Source of the DNA: Druceiella hillmani
Taxonomy: Eukaryota; Arthropoda; Insecta; Lepidoptera; Hepialidae
Direction: 5' to 3'
Length of the DNA stretch: 64,000 nt
Assembly (NCBI GenBank): GCA_039881145.1
Contig: JAYKKI010000039.1
Location: 19,028,001 to 19,092,000, forward strand
Every line of letters begins with the position of its first letter. Within the stretch, counting starts at the first letter, position 1. Below, piece by piece: positions 22,688-34,866 of this stretch. Position numbers and translations under genes: made by a program. The notes beneath the pieces are model-generated. The model was given only the letters and a program-made list of their open reading frames with translations. It did not search any database and was not told where the DNA came from.

Positions 22688-22689
<2 letters not shown>
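22081..22689. other. Unassigned DNA with a family A fragment
   Basis: At 22452-22505 the sequence GGAACCCTTATAAGATCAC followed by a degraded GTCTGTC-type run is the reverse orientation of the 44500-44575 part of repeat family A. A short duplication of ACTACTAGCATACTAACACT lies around 22570-22622. The remainder is featureless. Confidence 0.45.

Positions 22690-22732
<43 letters not shown>
22690..22732. repeat. (AT)n microsatellite
   Basis: Uninterrupted AT dinucleotides. Confidence 0.97.
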
Positions 22733-22735
<3 letters not shown>

Positions 22736-22790
22736 ATAGGGCTATTTATAAGAGACTTAAAATATGTTTTTCATAATTTTAGGTAGTGTA

Positions 22791-23211
22791 TTTTCAGATA
22801 CACCGAAAAATATGCAAAAACTCTACAGAAAATATGCCCCTCTATTTTTGAAGCTACTCAAACTAAAATTATGAATAAAATAGGATTTTCAAAAGACTAG
22901 GCAAAGTTTGTATGAAAATTATAGTGATAATTCTAGATGTCATATTTTTTAAATAAATATGCACTATGATTTTATAATTTTCAGATATAGCGAAAAATAT
23001 GCAAAAACTACAGAAAAATATGCAAAAGCTCTACAGAAAATTATGCAAAACTCTATAGAAAAATATGTAAAAACTCTACAGAAAATATGCAAAAAAATAT
23101 GTGCCCCTTTACTTTTGAAGCTACTCAATCTAAAATTATAAATAAAATAGAATTTTCAAAAGGCTAGCTTGTATGAAAATTGTAGAGATAATTCTAGATG
23201 TAAAATTTTTT
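22791..23211. repeat. Two-copy direct repeat with internal minisatellite
   Basis: Copy 1 (22791-22950) and copy 2 (22979-23211) both run from TTTTCAGATA through CGAAAAATATGCAAAAACT, GAAGCTACTCAA, CTAAAATTAT, TTTTCAAAAG and AATTCTAGATGT. In copy 2 the AAAATATGCAAAAACTCTAC unit of about 24 bases is amplified to four or five tandem versions (22985-23100). A third, shorter relative lies at 36643-36720, so this is a dispersed family, not only a local duplication. Confidence 0.85.
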
Positions 23212-24500
23212 TAACCGTGAAAGATATAATAGGTAATGTATTTACGTTGTAAAAAATTAATATTTGTAAATTGATACAGATACTAAATATTTTTTAACAT
23301 TTTAAAGGAGACTAAAGTAACCTTCGCAGTGGGAGTTTTATTTGTACTTGATAGGGTTTTTATTTCATATATGTTGACTTCATGTTAGAATTGAATTATT
23401 TCTCAATAATAAAAGTGATATTTGTTTTATTCAAGGCTGACATCCCTGCCTTTGACCCAAGTCATGCTGTTTGGTCACCAATTCAAGAGTTGCTGTGTCC
23501 ATTTTGTATCTAGGCTTCTGGCGATGTAGCTCAGTGACGGAGCTCTTTCCATGATTTGTCATTAATCCATCTCGTTCATTAATTCCGTATTAAATAAATA
23601 TTAAGGACAACAAAGCTCTGAAGATGATGCTTTTCCGGTTTCTGATGCTCTGATGGAAAGCGTATTCTATAAAATGGTATTAAATATGTCTGGTAATATT
23701 TAAATCCCTATGGTAAAATGTAAATTGAATATTAGCATTTATTGTAACGAAACTTTTTCAACGGTTAGACCTTGAAAGGTATTCGGTCAGGTTTCATCTG
23801 ACGGAAAAAATAGTTTTTGGGGTACCGTAAAAAGCTGTGGCATTTTACAATTTGGATTCATAATATGGTCTATGCGTGTGCAAAATTTAGAAACAATTAG
23901 TCGAGTAGTTATAGATTTATTCGATAACAAACAAACGGATTTAACAAATATGTTTTTGAAATAAATATTGGTTAGAATATTATTGGTATCTTTGTAAATT
24001 ACAGTAAAGAAATTGTAGATGAAAACACCGCCTTTGAAAGAATTTTGTACGATAATAAAATCCATAAAAACGTCTAATGGCTAATTGCTTTGTATTACTT
24101 GTTATGAGATATGTATATCAAAAGATTGGGTTATACAGTTCTACACTCGACTAAATCATGGAATAAATAACTAAACCATTGAGAATACAGTTAATAAATT
24201 AACCGTAAATAAATCCTACCTATCGGTTAATTTATTATATAATGTGTTTCCTCTCTTGTTGTTATATCAACAAGTTAATCGACATCCGTGGTATTTTGCG
24301 TGTATGTAGCATGCGTCATGGAGATAGACTTAGGTTTTTACCCTTGAATAGAATTTTTTGGAAATTAAAAGCAGTACCTTTTTTTTTCTTTTTCCACGCG
24401 AAAACCCGAGTCAAAGCTAGAATTACGTAAAACAAAGCTATTAAAGCAAAAAGCAATTATGGTCCTTTTTGCCCGGATAAACTACATACGATCAGCTAGT
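23212..24500. other. AT-rich DNA, nothing certain
   Basis: A minus-strand frame of 92 codons (24065-23787) is unrecognised. GCGATGTAGCTCAGT followed by GACGGAGCTCTTT at 23520-23549 resembles the 5' half of a tRNA, but the 3' half is absent. Confidence 0.4.
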
Positions 24501-25040
24501 CTGTTTCTAAATAACATTTTAACGAATTAGACGGTTGATATTACATGGTTACGGACGGTTGATATCACTCGTTAATGTAAAATTTATATGTATGTTTCGT
24601 TTAGTTAAATGGGGTATCCTAGCAAGATTGCAAAGATCATCTAGATTGTTTAATCGAAGGCTCCATACACGCCAGCATTAATTTGCTTCAATTTATTCCA
24701 GACCCATAAAGATCTGTTCATTTGTCGACCCGCCAAAGCGACCGCTTCTCCAATCTGTTTCAAAATAACATTCTAACAAATTATACAGCCGATATTATAT
24801 GGTAACTCGTTAATGTAAGTTTTTATATATTTTTTTGTTAAATTGTAAAATAAGGCTCATATGAAGATGGCAAAGATAATCAAGACTTTTTAAACGAACG
24901 CTCTACCCATCCAGTTCCGGTTTCCCATACGATCTTGCATGATTCGCTTCAATTTATTATCTTGAAACTAGACCAGCGTAGCCCATAAAGATCTAAATCA
25001 TTGTAGAAGCGTCAAGCGGCTGCCTCTCCAACTGTGCAGA
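24501..25040. repeat. Two-copy diverged direct repeat, 254-bp period
   Basis: Copies begin at 24501 and 24755 with CTGTTTCTAAATAACATT and CTGTTTCAAAATAACATT. They continue through CGATATTA-ATGGT, ACTCGTTAATGTAA, GATGGCAAAGAT-ATC and TTTAA-CGAA-GCTC, to CCATAAAGATCT and GCGTCAAGCGGC or GCCAAAGCGACC, then CTCTCCAA. Many substitutions and small indels indicate an old tandem duplication. Confidence 0.8.
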
Positions 25041-25254
25041 ATTTATGCAACGCGATATGCGTTCATAATCGCGGTAAAGTGCATACTGGCGCAATGATTG
25101 TGCAGGCATGGTGGCCGGTAGTCGTTATGTAAGGCATGATATAGAACTCTTGCTTCTGCTGCGTTTATGTCGACAAAGAAATGTTATACTTTTATGTTAT
25201 GTTACGTTTATGTATGTTATACTTTATTAAATATCAAAAGAGTAAAACTATTAG

Positions 25255-25320
25255 TAACTAGCTGTGCCCGTGACTTGGTTCGCATGGATTACGTTATTAA
25301 CGTAACTCTAACATTGATAT
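25255..25320 (+). repeat. Insect interspersed-repeat start (TAGCTGTGCCCG type)
   Basis: AACTAGCTGTGCCCGTGACT followed by TGGTTCGCATGGATT is a degraded form of a block I know to recur at repeat edges in lepidopteran genomes. This is recognition from memory of repeat style, not a search result. It lies just upstream of the exon-like segment at 25417. Confidence 0.5.
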
Positions 25321-25416
25321 ACGTCTCAACGTCTATTACAATAATTATAAAATTATTTTTTTTTTATGTAAGTTCACTTTGTATTGTAATGTCACATTAC
25401 TGCTTTTTCTTTTTAG

Positions 25417-25648
25417 TTGATCAGTTGCCATGGAAACTATCTCATTTGTTGCCTCGGACCCAACAGAATCCACCAATGAAAACTTCCTCGGAATCCCTTC
25501 AACTGTTCTTGCGCTGAAAAATGAAAATGCGCATAGACAAAGATTTCATAAATTGTATTTTTGTATGCTATTATTTTGTCTTTTCCCCTAATCATTTATC
25601 CGTAAATATCTTCAATTCTACAGTTTTATTATACGTATAGACAATAAA
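25417..25648 (+). CDS. Possible terminal exon or transposon 3' end, unrecognised
   Basis: A pyrimidine-rich TGCTTTTTCTTTTTAG ends at 25416 and would make a strong splice acceptor. The following DNA holds an ATG in excellent context (GCCATGG) at 25430, opening a 53-codon frame to a TAA at 25589-25591. It starts METISFVASDPTESTNENFL and ends in a hydrophobic run. An alternative frame, starting VDQLPWKLSHLLPRTQ, is also open to about 25517. An AATAAA poly(A) signal follows at 25643. Signals for the 3' end of a transcription unit are thus in the right order, but I recognise neither peptide. The proximity of a repeat start at 25255 makes a transposon-derived origin equally likely. Confidence 0.3.
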
Positions 25649-25699
25649 GTATGTGTTAACCAAATTTACACAGCTTAATAATAAACCTGCTAAATAATT

Positions 25700-26322
25700 G
25701 AATTGAAATGAAACATATCTCGCTCTTATGCTATGTATCTTATTGAAATTATACATATCTCTCTCTAATGATATATATCTTATGGAAATGATACATATCT
25801 CTCTCTAATGATATGTATCTTATTGAAATTATACATATCTCTCTCTAATGATATATATCTTATGGAAATGATACATATCTCTCTCTAATGATATGTATCT
25901 TATTGAAATTATACATATCTCTCTCTAATGATATATATCTTATGGAAATTATACATATCTCTCTCTAATGATATGTATCTTATTGAAATTATACATATCT
26001 CTCTCTAATGATATATATCTTATGGAAATGATACATATCTCTCTCTAATGATATGTATCTTATTGAAACTATACATATCTCTCTCTAATGATATATATCT
26101 TATGGAAATGATACATATCTCTCTCTAATGATATGTATCTTATTGAAACTATACATATCTCTCTCTAATGATATATATCTTATGGAAATGATACATATCT
26201 CTCTCTAATGATATGTATCTTATTGAAACTATACATATCTCTCTCTAATGATATATATCTTATGGAAATGATACATATCTCTCTCTAATGATATGTATCT
26301 TATTGAAACTATACATATCTCT
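25700..26322. repeat. 40-bp satellite organised as 80-bp dimers, about 15 monomers
   Basis: Monomers share ATACATATCTCTCTCTAATG. Two types alternate: one with TATTGAAATT (later TATTGAAACT) followed by ATATATATCT, the other with TATGGAAATG followed by ATATGTATCT. The alternation gives a regular 80-bp higher-order unit. The change from GAAATT to GAAACT partway along (after about 26065) and one TATGGAAATT unit (about 25941) show spread of a variant by unequal exchange. The array ends abruptly in an A run at 26324. Confidence 0.97.
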
Positions 26323-29300
26323 GAAAAAAAAATCATTTTCATAATACTACGCGAGTGACGCAGCGGGAAAAACTACTTTTGAACTAAAGCATTATTTAAA
26401 TGTTACTTTAGCATAATGAGCTTCTTTAAATTGTTTTCTGTCTGTCTGTTTACTTGTATGTCTTTTAGTTTGTGTTTGCGCTTGTTATATTTAAATAAGA
26501 GAACGAAGGTGAGAGAGAGCATTTTTTTGTTTTTGCCTCTCTTTTACTCCATCTCGCTCATTCAAAAATACGCGTTGTTTAACCAACGAAGAGCGTTTCA
26601 TCGCCGCGTTCGTTCACGACGTTTTACTTTTTCTCAGTTAGGTCTCCATTAAGAAGTTCAGTTAAGAAGCTTCGCTTCAAGGAAAAATTACTAATGGCAT
26701 CGAAATAAATTTCTCGAAAGTCGCACTCATCGACATCGGGCCGCTCAGCACTACACTATCTATACCCACCACCTAACACTTCTAGATTATCGGTCTATAT
26801 ACATATACACTACAGATACCATATATACGTATGTATGTACGTACCTCAATGACGCAAGCAAGTATGCACGTCCGCCCGTCGCACGCGCTACTTCCGAACC
26901 CGCGGTCCGTCGGCGGCTCATTAACCACTGTGCCATAATGCGTCGATGCCAATCTTCCTTTTGTGATGCTTGTTCGTTACCTAACGCTCTACTCTCATTT
27001 ATCGTCTATTTGTTGCCTCCGTTGCGTAAAGCTAATATCCCGAAGCGACGGAAGATGAGCGACAAACCATGACAATAGTTCGTTGGTGGGTAGTTATTCG
27101 TTTAACTGAAACTTTTTTTCCATAGATGCCTCTAGTGTCAACAATCTAAGTTATTTTAAAGAGGTTCTTTGTTTAAAGTGTAACGTCATCTTTTGGTTCT
27201 TTCTGACTGTTCCTCAAAAACACATCTTGTCTCATAAAACTATACAGTCTTGTAATATTTCACTGAATTATCTATTCGATTTTGAAGGTTATGTTTAGGG
27301 TTACCATCCGTTTTTAATATAAAGTATTGTACGTTATTTTGACAAAAAAGTACTTTATATTTTATTATGGCAATAAAGTACGGTAAAATACTTTATTTGT
27401 GTATGTTGCATATTTATCTCAATTTGAACCCATTGTCCGATGTTGATCGTGCTCTTTAGAGAAAGAGACCGATAGATTACAGAAGAAAGATTGACTTGAT
27501 TTTGTGTATTATATTCTCTTTTTTACGGTTTCATACCTCAGAATAAAGAAATAGAACCTCTATTGGATTACTTTTCTGTCCGTCTGTCTATTTATCTATA
27601 TTTTTTCCGGAATGACTATCAAGTTAAGGTACCAATTTAAAATTAATATAAAATATTAAGGTCTTTATAGTTATATAAAAATGTCGAATGCAATGCAATA
27701 AAAAGGCAATCTCTCCAATTTTGTTGAACCAGAAAATTGACATTTGGTATGGAGTAATGTCTTACAGCACAAGGAAATGCAAATCATTAATTTGTAATTT
27801 TGTTGATTACGTGACAAAATAATTTTTTTGATAATAATATATAACAATACGAAAACTCAGGGCGCGCGCGCCCTACTTGCAATTAATCATTTTTTCTTTA
27901 ATAAATAATATTAGAATAATTCATTTTGTTCTATGAGAGCCTTTTTTATCTTGTGTATTTTGTTCTTAACCAAAAAGTTTATTTGTACGTTTTTCATTTG
28001 TTTTCTGTAACATAAATCAATTAACAATCGTCAAAAAAGATCTAGGTAAAATATGTTCGTAAAAAGTTCAAAATTTGACAAGAAATTTTTTATTTTTTTA
28101 ATTTTAATGTCTCTGGAAATGTCGTAGCATGTCAGAATATAATATGATCTGATAAAAAATTGATTTTGGTCATATTATCGATCATATATTAAATATAAAA
28201 TATAAATGTTTATTTAATGTGAATTTCTAATACTTCAATTACCGATAATAATTTGAAACCTGAAAATTAGAGATATCAGAAAAAATTGTATTTAACACTA
28301 TATTCACGTACTGTTTATCTGGATATCTGGACTATTTTGTCTGGTCATATCTCTGAAACCAATTGCAGCCAACATGCTAAATTAGATTTTTTTAATAAAT
28401 TTAATTAATGTATAATATTAATAAAAAAAGCCAAACAGTACGTCTTGATTCGTTTTTCCGGCAAAACCTGATTAAGCTATTTGCTAGTGCTTAGGAGCCC
28501 AAAAAGAGCATAAAAATATAAAATTTTATTATGATTAAAAAATATACAAGTTGTATTCTTCCTTGCGATTATTTTTATTATTCTGAGCATGAAATATTTT
28601 TGGTGAAAACAAACAACCTTTTCCGAGATAAAGAACTTCAAATTTTGAAATGAAAAGAGAAAATATCATGAAATTATTTCAATCATTTATTACATCAAAT
28701 CTACTACACCCAGAAAAAAAATTAAAAACAATCAGAAAACTGTATTAAATATTACTAATAAAATAAGTTGAAGATACCTAGTGTTGATATGACGTTTTTT
28801 TTCATAATTTTTAAAATAGTAAAAAAATGAGTTTATTAAATATTTTTTTTTCAATTTTAATTTTTTTCTTTTCTTATTTAAAATAATGGGTTGAAGCATC
28901 TGTGAAAATATACGTTTTTCAAAAAAATATATGCAGTGAGGTTGAATATTTTCATTTAAAATAACGCAATACTTAGAGTACCAATAACGAATTTAGCTTT
29001 CTACGTGCATATGGTTTTGGAGGTTTCCTTTAGGTGTGTAGTATTAACAATATTTAAATAATATAAGTTAATCCCCATCATGGAGTGGTTATTAGGTCTA
29101 TGGTCACCGTAGTCAGTATCACGATGGGGTATTTGAACTAATTTTTAATTGATAGATCGGAATGAAAAATTGGGTTCATGAAAAAGACAATAGAATCATA
29201 AAGTGTTATATTAAGTTTGTTCTCTGAACCAGCCTTCATCGTATGATGTGCTAGCATTTCTTCTCCTGTCAAATATTAGCGTACTGTCACTTTGACATTT

Positions 29301-31395
29301 CGATACATTAATTATTATTTTAAATATAGAACACATTTTGCATATTCCAATAAAGCTGCATTGTGACACAACTCACGGGCGTACATATAATTACTATTTG
29401 TTGGAATCTTATTCTTGTTTTTGAATTAAGTTTTTATGTATGACTATTTTATCTGGATCCGATTTTAGTTATAATCAGGTCACGCAGTTGCAACTTTGGT
29501 TGAGATACGTATCGAACAATGTGCAATAAGGCGACTCGGCGTGCCCCGTCGCCCGGCGTGTTGCGAGATACGGGCGCGGTTCGCGGAATGTCGCGTGTGT
29601 TGCGCTCTGGTAGGGTGACCGTTTGTTTATCTGTTTGTGATAATTAATTATTACGTGAAGTAAAATCCAGAATGTAGTATTTATACCGATCGATCAGAAG
29701 GGTTTTCGTATGGGGATTTAATTTATATTCGGGCAATTTTAACTTTGACGCCATGTTTTTCCTGTTTCATGTGATGTAAAATAATAATAATTAAATAATA
29801 AGAATAAAATTTCGAAAGTAATTTATGCGACTAAAATAAAAAAAAATTAAAAACAAATTATTTCTCAACGTTAATAATTATACCTCTAAAATATAAAAGG
29901 TTGCGTGAGAAAATTGGAAATTGTAAAATTTAAGTAGACAGAGGTAAGCGCAAGTCATGCTCAGTTCATTACTCCAAGACAAAATCTCCACCACGCGATC
30001 GCTCCCGTCGCCCGTCTCGCTCACAACATAAGAAAAAAAATAAATAAAATCATCAGTGTCTCCACATAATAACTAAGATGCTGTGGATTTTACTTCAAAG
30101 AATAATTTACATAAAAAAATACAAAATTAGATTCTGTATTTTGATAAAAGTTTTTATCCTAAATAGTTATAATTATGATATTTATTTTTTTATATTTTAT
30201 GTAAAGGGAAAATTTTTTTTTTATTGTAATCTGTATATTTTGAACCTTTTAAGTGTTTCTTAGTAAGAAAGAATCTTGTAAATATAGAATTAATGTCGAT
30301 ATATGAAATAAAAATTTATCCAATGTTATAAGTTCGTTTGGTGTACCTGGATACCCTAAGCCGTGCTGCAAGAATGTCTACCCGCCTTCCCAAGTGCTAT
30401 GACCCAGTCAGCGTGGTCTGCATTCTCCGTTCGCATTATGTAAACAGCGCAAGTCCTAGGCGTCTGTGTGGGATTATACATCGTTGATAGACAGTTCGAC
30501 CTCAGATGATAAGTATTGTGAAATTGTGTTATAGCGAAATTAAGTTTATATATAAATAGATTGAATGTGCATCTACATTGTGCGATTTAAGGACCGGTAT
30601 TTTCGCTTTTTTCTGACTTCCGTCTAAAATTAATGAGTTTGAGTTTGACACGTGAATTGATTACTTAATTTTTTTATGTTTTCATTTCACTTAAACCATC
30701 TCTTGATTTCGACTTGTAATATATTAGTTGGTCGCCATCTTGCACCGCCCTATTAAACTTTACGAAAAATTGTCAGAATGAACTGAATTTTTACGACTAC
30801 TATATCCCGCATCGGCCATCTTGAAATTTTTGAATTTCGATATTTTATAGCGTTACAAGAAAATATTGCCACGCGATTTTGGTGTTTTTTTTTAAATATA
30901 ATAAATGTTTTCAAGGTGATCGTATAATATATCAAATTTAGATATTTGGCCGCCATTTTGGTTCAGCCGTGATGAAGTTTTCGAAAAATCGTTTTGATTG
31001 AAGTAAAATTGAAATTATGAAGTTAATATTGACAATTGATACCATTTTAGTTTCAGTCTGTTTCATCATTTTGTTATTTTGACAGTTTTATATTATGTTT
31101 GTCATGGTTTGCCGTTTTTAGGTTTTCGTAGTCAATCTTTGAACATTATAATTTTGCGATGTTCGTCTGCTCGTTTGTAGACAGCCTCATAGTATCTAAA
31201 ATTTTACTTACCCGAATGAAACGTTGTAGATAAACGTCTTAAAATTTTGCGTTAATCTATTCGTTTCAGATTGATAAAATTAAATATATTTACCTGTCCA
31301 TATGTGAAGTGATCGATCAATTTTTTTCTTTAATTGAAATTGAACTATTAAAAAGTTTAATAAATTCAGCCTCGGAATTTATTTAAATTCTACAC

Positions 31396-31398
<3 letters not shown>
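26323..31398. other. Long AT-rich region without recognised genes
   Basis: Several notes. GC-richer patches at 26860-26960 and 29520-29620 could be conserved elements. A reverse-orientation fragment of family A lies at 27548-27600 (GAACCTCTATTGGATTAC, CTGTCCGTCTGTCTA). Two diverged blocks with TCGCCATCTTG or GCCGCCATTTTG, followed by an AA-TTTTCGAAAAAT-like motif, lie at 30729-30790 and 30948-31010. Otherwise long A/T runs and short unsupported frames. Confidence 0.45.

Positions 31399-31472
<74 letters not shown>
31399..31472. repeat. (AT)n microsatellite
   Basis: Uninterrupted AT dinucleotides over about 70 bases. Confidence 0.98.
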
Positions 31473-31476
<4 letters not shown>

Positions 31477-34437
31477 TTCCTGTTATTATATACCGGATAT
31501 AGAGTTAAATACGACAAAGCCGCTGAGAGGTAATTACCTTTGATATCCGGAAGGGAAAAGTGGAAACCGTTTTTTTTAAATTCCGCACAAGGAAAACATT
31601 ATGATCATTTGAAAAATAAATGAGTTGTTTGCTTGCGTTTTAAGTACGTAATTGTCAATTGATTTATGAAACAGACAAAAACCTATGTTCCGTTCTAATC
31701 CTTGAAATGTTTTTGGTTTTATAGAAAAAAAAATTATGTTTTTATTGGTAATATAAACGATTCAGTGATATATTGTAATATGTGAATGAAAAATGTGGAA
31801 AATACAGTAATAATTTTGTAATAAAATTTTGGAACCTGAATAACTCCGGAACCACTACGAATTTCAAAATACGGTTTCCATTGTTCTCTTCAGTACATCG
31901 AAGAGAGTTAACTCGCCGTCACTTTTGTCGTATTCAAATTTTCACTCTGTATATTGCAGAGCGAGATGTGCACCGGAGCTAGTCTTTTGTTGAGATGCCA
32001 ATACAATAGTTCATGAACTTTCCAGTTAATCAGACTAAACAGGAAAAGTAAATATTTTCAAACTCAACGCGTCTTTGTATAGGCATTGCGGACGCGGAAT
32101 TGTATCGCACGTGACCGCACGAGCGAATGCCTCAGAAAAGTACAAAGACACACAAATGCTACGCTTTATGACCTTCTCTTTAAACAGCGCGCATAATATT
32201 TAAATTAAGATACGTTAAGGTTAATGTACCTTATAAAAAAACGCTACTTGTTTGCTTGCTTCGAGCTCTAGGTCGCTAAATCGTGGAATATATATTGCGC
32301 TGTGTAAGGAAAACAATCTAACGCTCGGTGTGATATTTACTTTTTGTTATGAAGTTTTCTATCTGGAGTAGTGTGAAGCGACTGTATTTACTGACCAACG
32401 GTAAAAATTAAACAAATTACTAAATATACGCCTTGAACTATCGGGTTTAAGTCTGTGCTCTTTGAAAAGCAACAAAACTATTTTTGCGCGCTGTGGAAAA
32501 GCGTGAAAAAAATTGTGCGTGTCAGCTCCGACGCGCGACTGGAGTTTACTCTTTAAGTGGAATTGTCTTGGAATGTATAAAATAGGTAACACTGTATATA
32601 AATATCAATATCATTAAATGTAAAATGGAAAATTCTTTAATAAAAAAATGCTGACAATATAATTATTTTCAATTAAAACACAAATGAACGAGATCAAATT
32701 TATACAACAAAATTAAAAACATTTAGTAACGTCAGACTAGAAGTTGAAATTAAAAGAGACTTTCTAATTTTGTAGGATAGAAGACACCAAATATTCACAC
32801 ATAATGACATTTAATGATTACATCTTGATATAAGTGAACGATAGTAAACTATGTGTGTCACACTCCGTCATTGCGATTACGCCGTAAGAAAATGCCAAAG
32901 AAAGATATTGATATCTCGCTATAAAGATGCCCAGAAATGTTGCGCGGAGAAGCCATCTAACGGTTACACTTTTTTCAACGCTCTGAACTTCTGATTTTTC
33001 TTGAACTTCATACCGGGCGCTATATATGAAAATGGATTCTTAAGGAATAAACTCCAAAAATATTTCATGAATTAGAATAGTATTTTAACTACGTTTGGAA
33101 TCTTTCAAATCTTTAATTATTTGTTCATAATTTGGATTCATGTTCATGATTTACTTATTTGTTCATAATAAGAAATAAATTTAAAAAAATCAGTGAAATT
33201 GGGATTTTTTAAAATTTATTCCTTCATTGTTTAACCTTTTTTTGTTAAAGTAAGTTTTATCAGAAAAAATAATTTTAAAAAATTGGGTTTTTTTTCCAAT
33301 ACTTTTTTAACTGTACTTTTCGAAGTTAGCTACACATACAAAATTATCTTGAAAATCAGCGATTCATTATAACCGTTACAATTAACAGGTTGAATAGGCA
33401 ATGGGTACATTGTTAACTATTCGTTAGTCCTACTGAAGCGGTCAGTGGAGTAGTTAATGGAATGTCTAAATTATTTAGATCTTGGAGGTCTGCGTTGTAC
33501 CCATGGTAGTTCAAGCCTTAGGTAAAGTATGATCTTAAATTCATGTGCAATCGCTAGGAATATAAAGCATTACTAAATACACGACTGGGAATTAAAGGAA
33601 ATATGATTGATAACAACTCTCGACGTAACTGAAAGAAATTTGCTAATTATAAACGTGAAACGAGTGAATGGATAAATTAAATTAATGCTGAGAAACGAAT
33701 ATACCAAACTAGAAGTAATCTCAGCTGGCAAGACTTTAAAAAAAGCTAGTCTTATTCATATAAGCTCACGGATGAAGGGACAGTTCTTTAACTGTTTATT
33801 TTAGTTAGTAATTCATTATTAGTTATCATTCATTAGTTATCTAGAATTTCGGTTCTGTTTTCCTTATTATTCTGATTAAAACATACTTCCACTAATTTAT
33901 AGTAATATACATAATAAATTTTCACTCGAAGCTATTGAATGAACGATAATATAATACTTGTAATTTATTTATTTTATTGTACACAAAACTAAATGCACGA
34001 CTAAAAGAGCGAAAATTGGAGACGACCTGCCGATTCCAGTTTAGCGTTTGAATAAGCTTTACGACATTCTCGACGCCATGTTATTTGCTCTCGGCCGGTT
34101 CCGCCGCCGGTCGGATGCGTTCGGTATATATTTTCTCATGCATTACACAATTTTAACGTGACGGAATGAATCAAACGTCGCTGAAGAAATTCCGCTTTGT
34201 AAATAAATAATTTTCAGCAATTTATTCCAATTAAAACTGAAGTGGTTTGGTTTTTTTAATGCACGTTGAAATACATTCGATTTTCATAACGATAGTTGGC
34301 GCTATCATTTCTTATAAAAAACTTATTTCTATCGAACTCTACCATTAATTGTCCCTTATTTTTTGTCTATCTTAATTCTGTCCTCTTCCTTTATAATTAT
34401 TCTTATTAAACGTCTGGGTGGAATATTTTATACACCC
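31473..34437. other. AT-rich DNA, nothing certain
   Basis: GC-richer spots at 32065-32140 and 34065-34135 (the latter with GGCCGGTTCCGCCGCCGGTC, an imperfect dyad) are possible regulatory islands. Frames at 31782-31982 plus and 32359-32592 minus are unrecognised. Confidence 0.45.
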
Positions 34438-34866
34438 CAAAATATAAAAGTTTTATAGGGGGGTGGGGGTCATTAAAACATTTAAGGAATCATTAAACTC
34501 CAAATGCAGAAATTATGTAAAGGGTCATTGAAACTTTCAGAGGGTCATTAAACTCAAAATACCAACATTTTACAGGGGTCGTAAAACCTTCAGGGGGTCA
34601 TTAAACTCAAAATACAAAGGTTTTATGGGTGTCATTAAAACTTTCAAAGGGTCGTTAAACTCAGAATATGAAAGTTTTAAGGGGGTCATTAAAATTTTCA
34701 GAGGTTCATTGAATTCAAAATAGGAAATTTTATAGGGGTAGTAAACTTAAAATACAAAAGTTTTATAGCGAGGGGCGGAGTCATTAAAGTTTTCAATAGA
34801 TAATTAAAACTTTCAGGGGGTCATTAAACTCAAATAAAAAAGTTTTACAACGAGGTCATTAAATCT
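34438..34866. repeat. Degenerate G-run minisatellite
   Basis: About nine irregular units built from AAAAGTTTTATAGGGG and GGTCATTAAACTCAAAATA. Spacing varies (roughly 30-70 bases). The runs GGGGGGTGGGGG, GGGGG and GGGGCGG are notable in this AT-rich context. The irregular period suggests an old, slipping array. Confidence 0.85.

Noticed and set aside
23519..23549. tRNA-like 5' half (GATGTAGCTCAGT...GGAGC).
   Set aside because: No matching anticodon arm, T arm or acceptor 3' strand follows within the expected distance.
25700..26322. Regular spaced repeats that could suggest a CRISPR array.
   Set aside because: There are no unique spacers. Units are contiguous and diverge together, as in a eukaryotic satellite.
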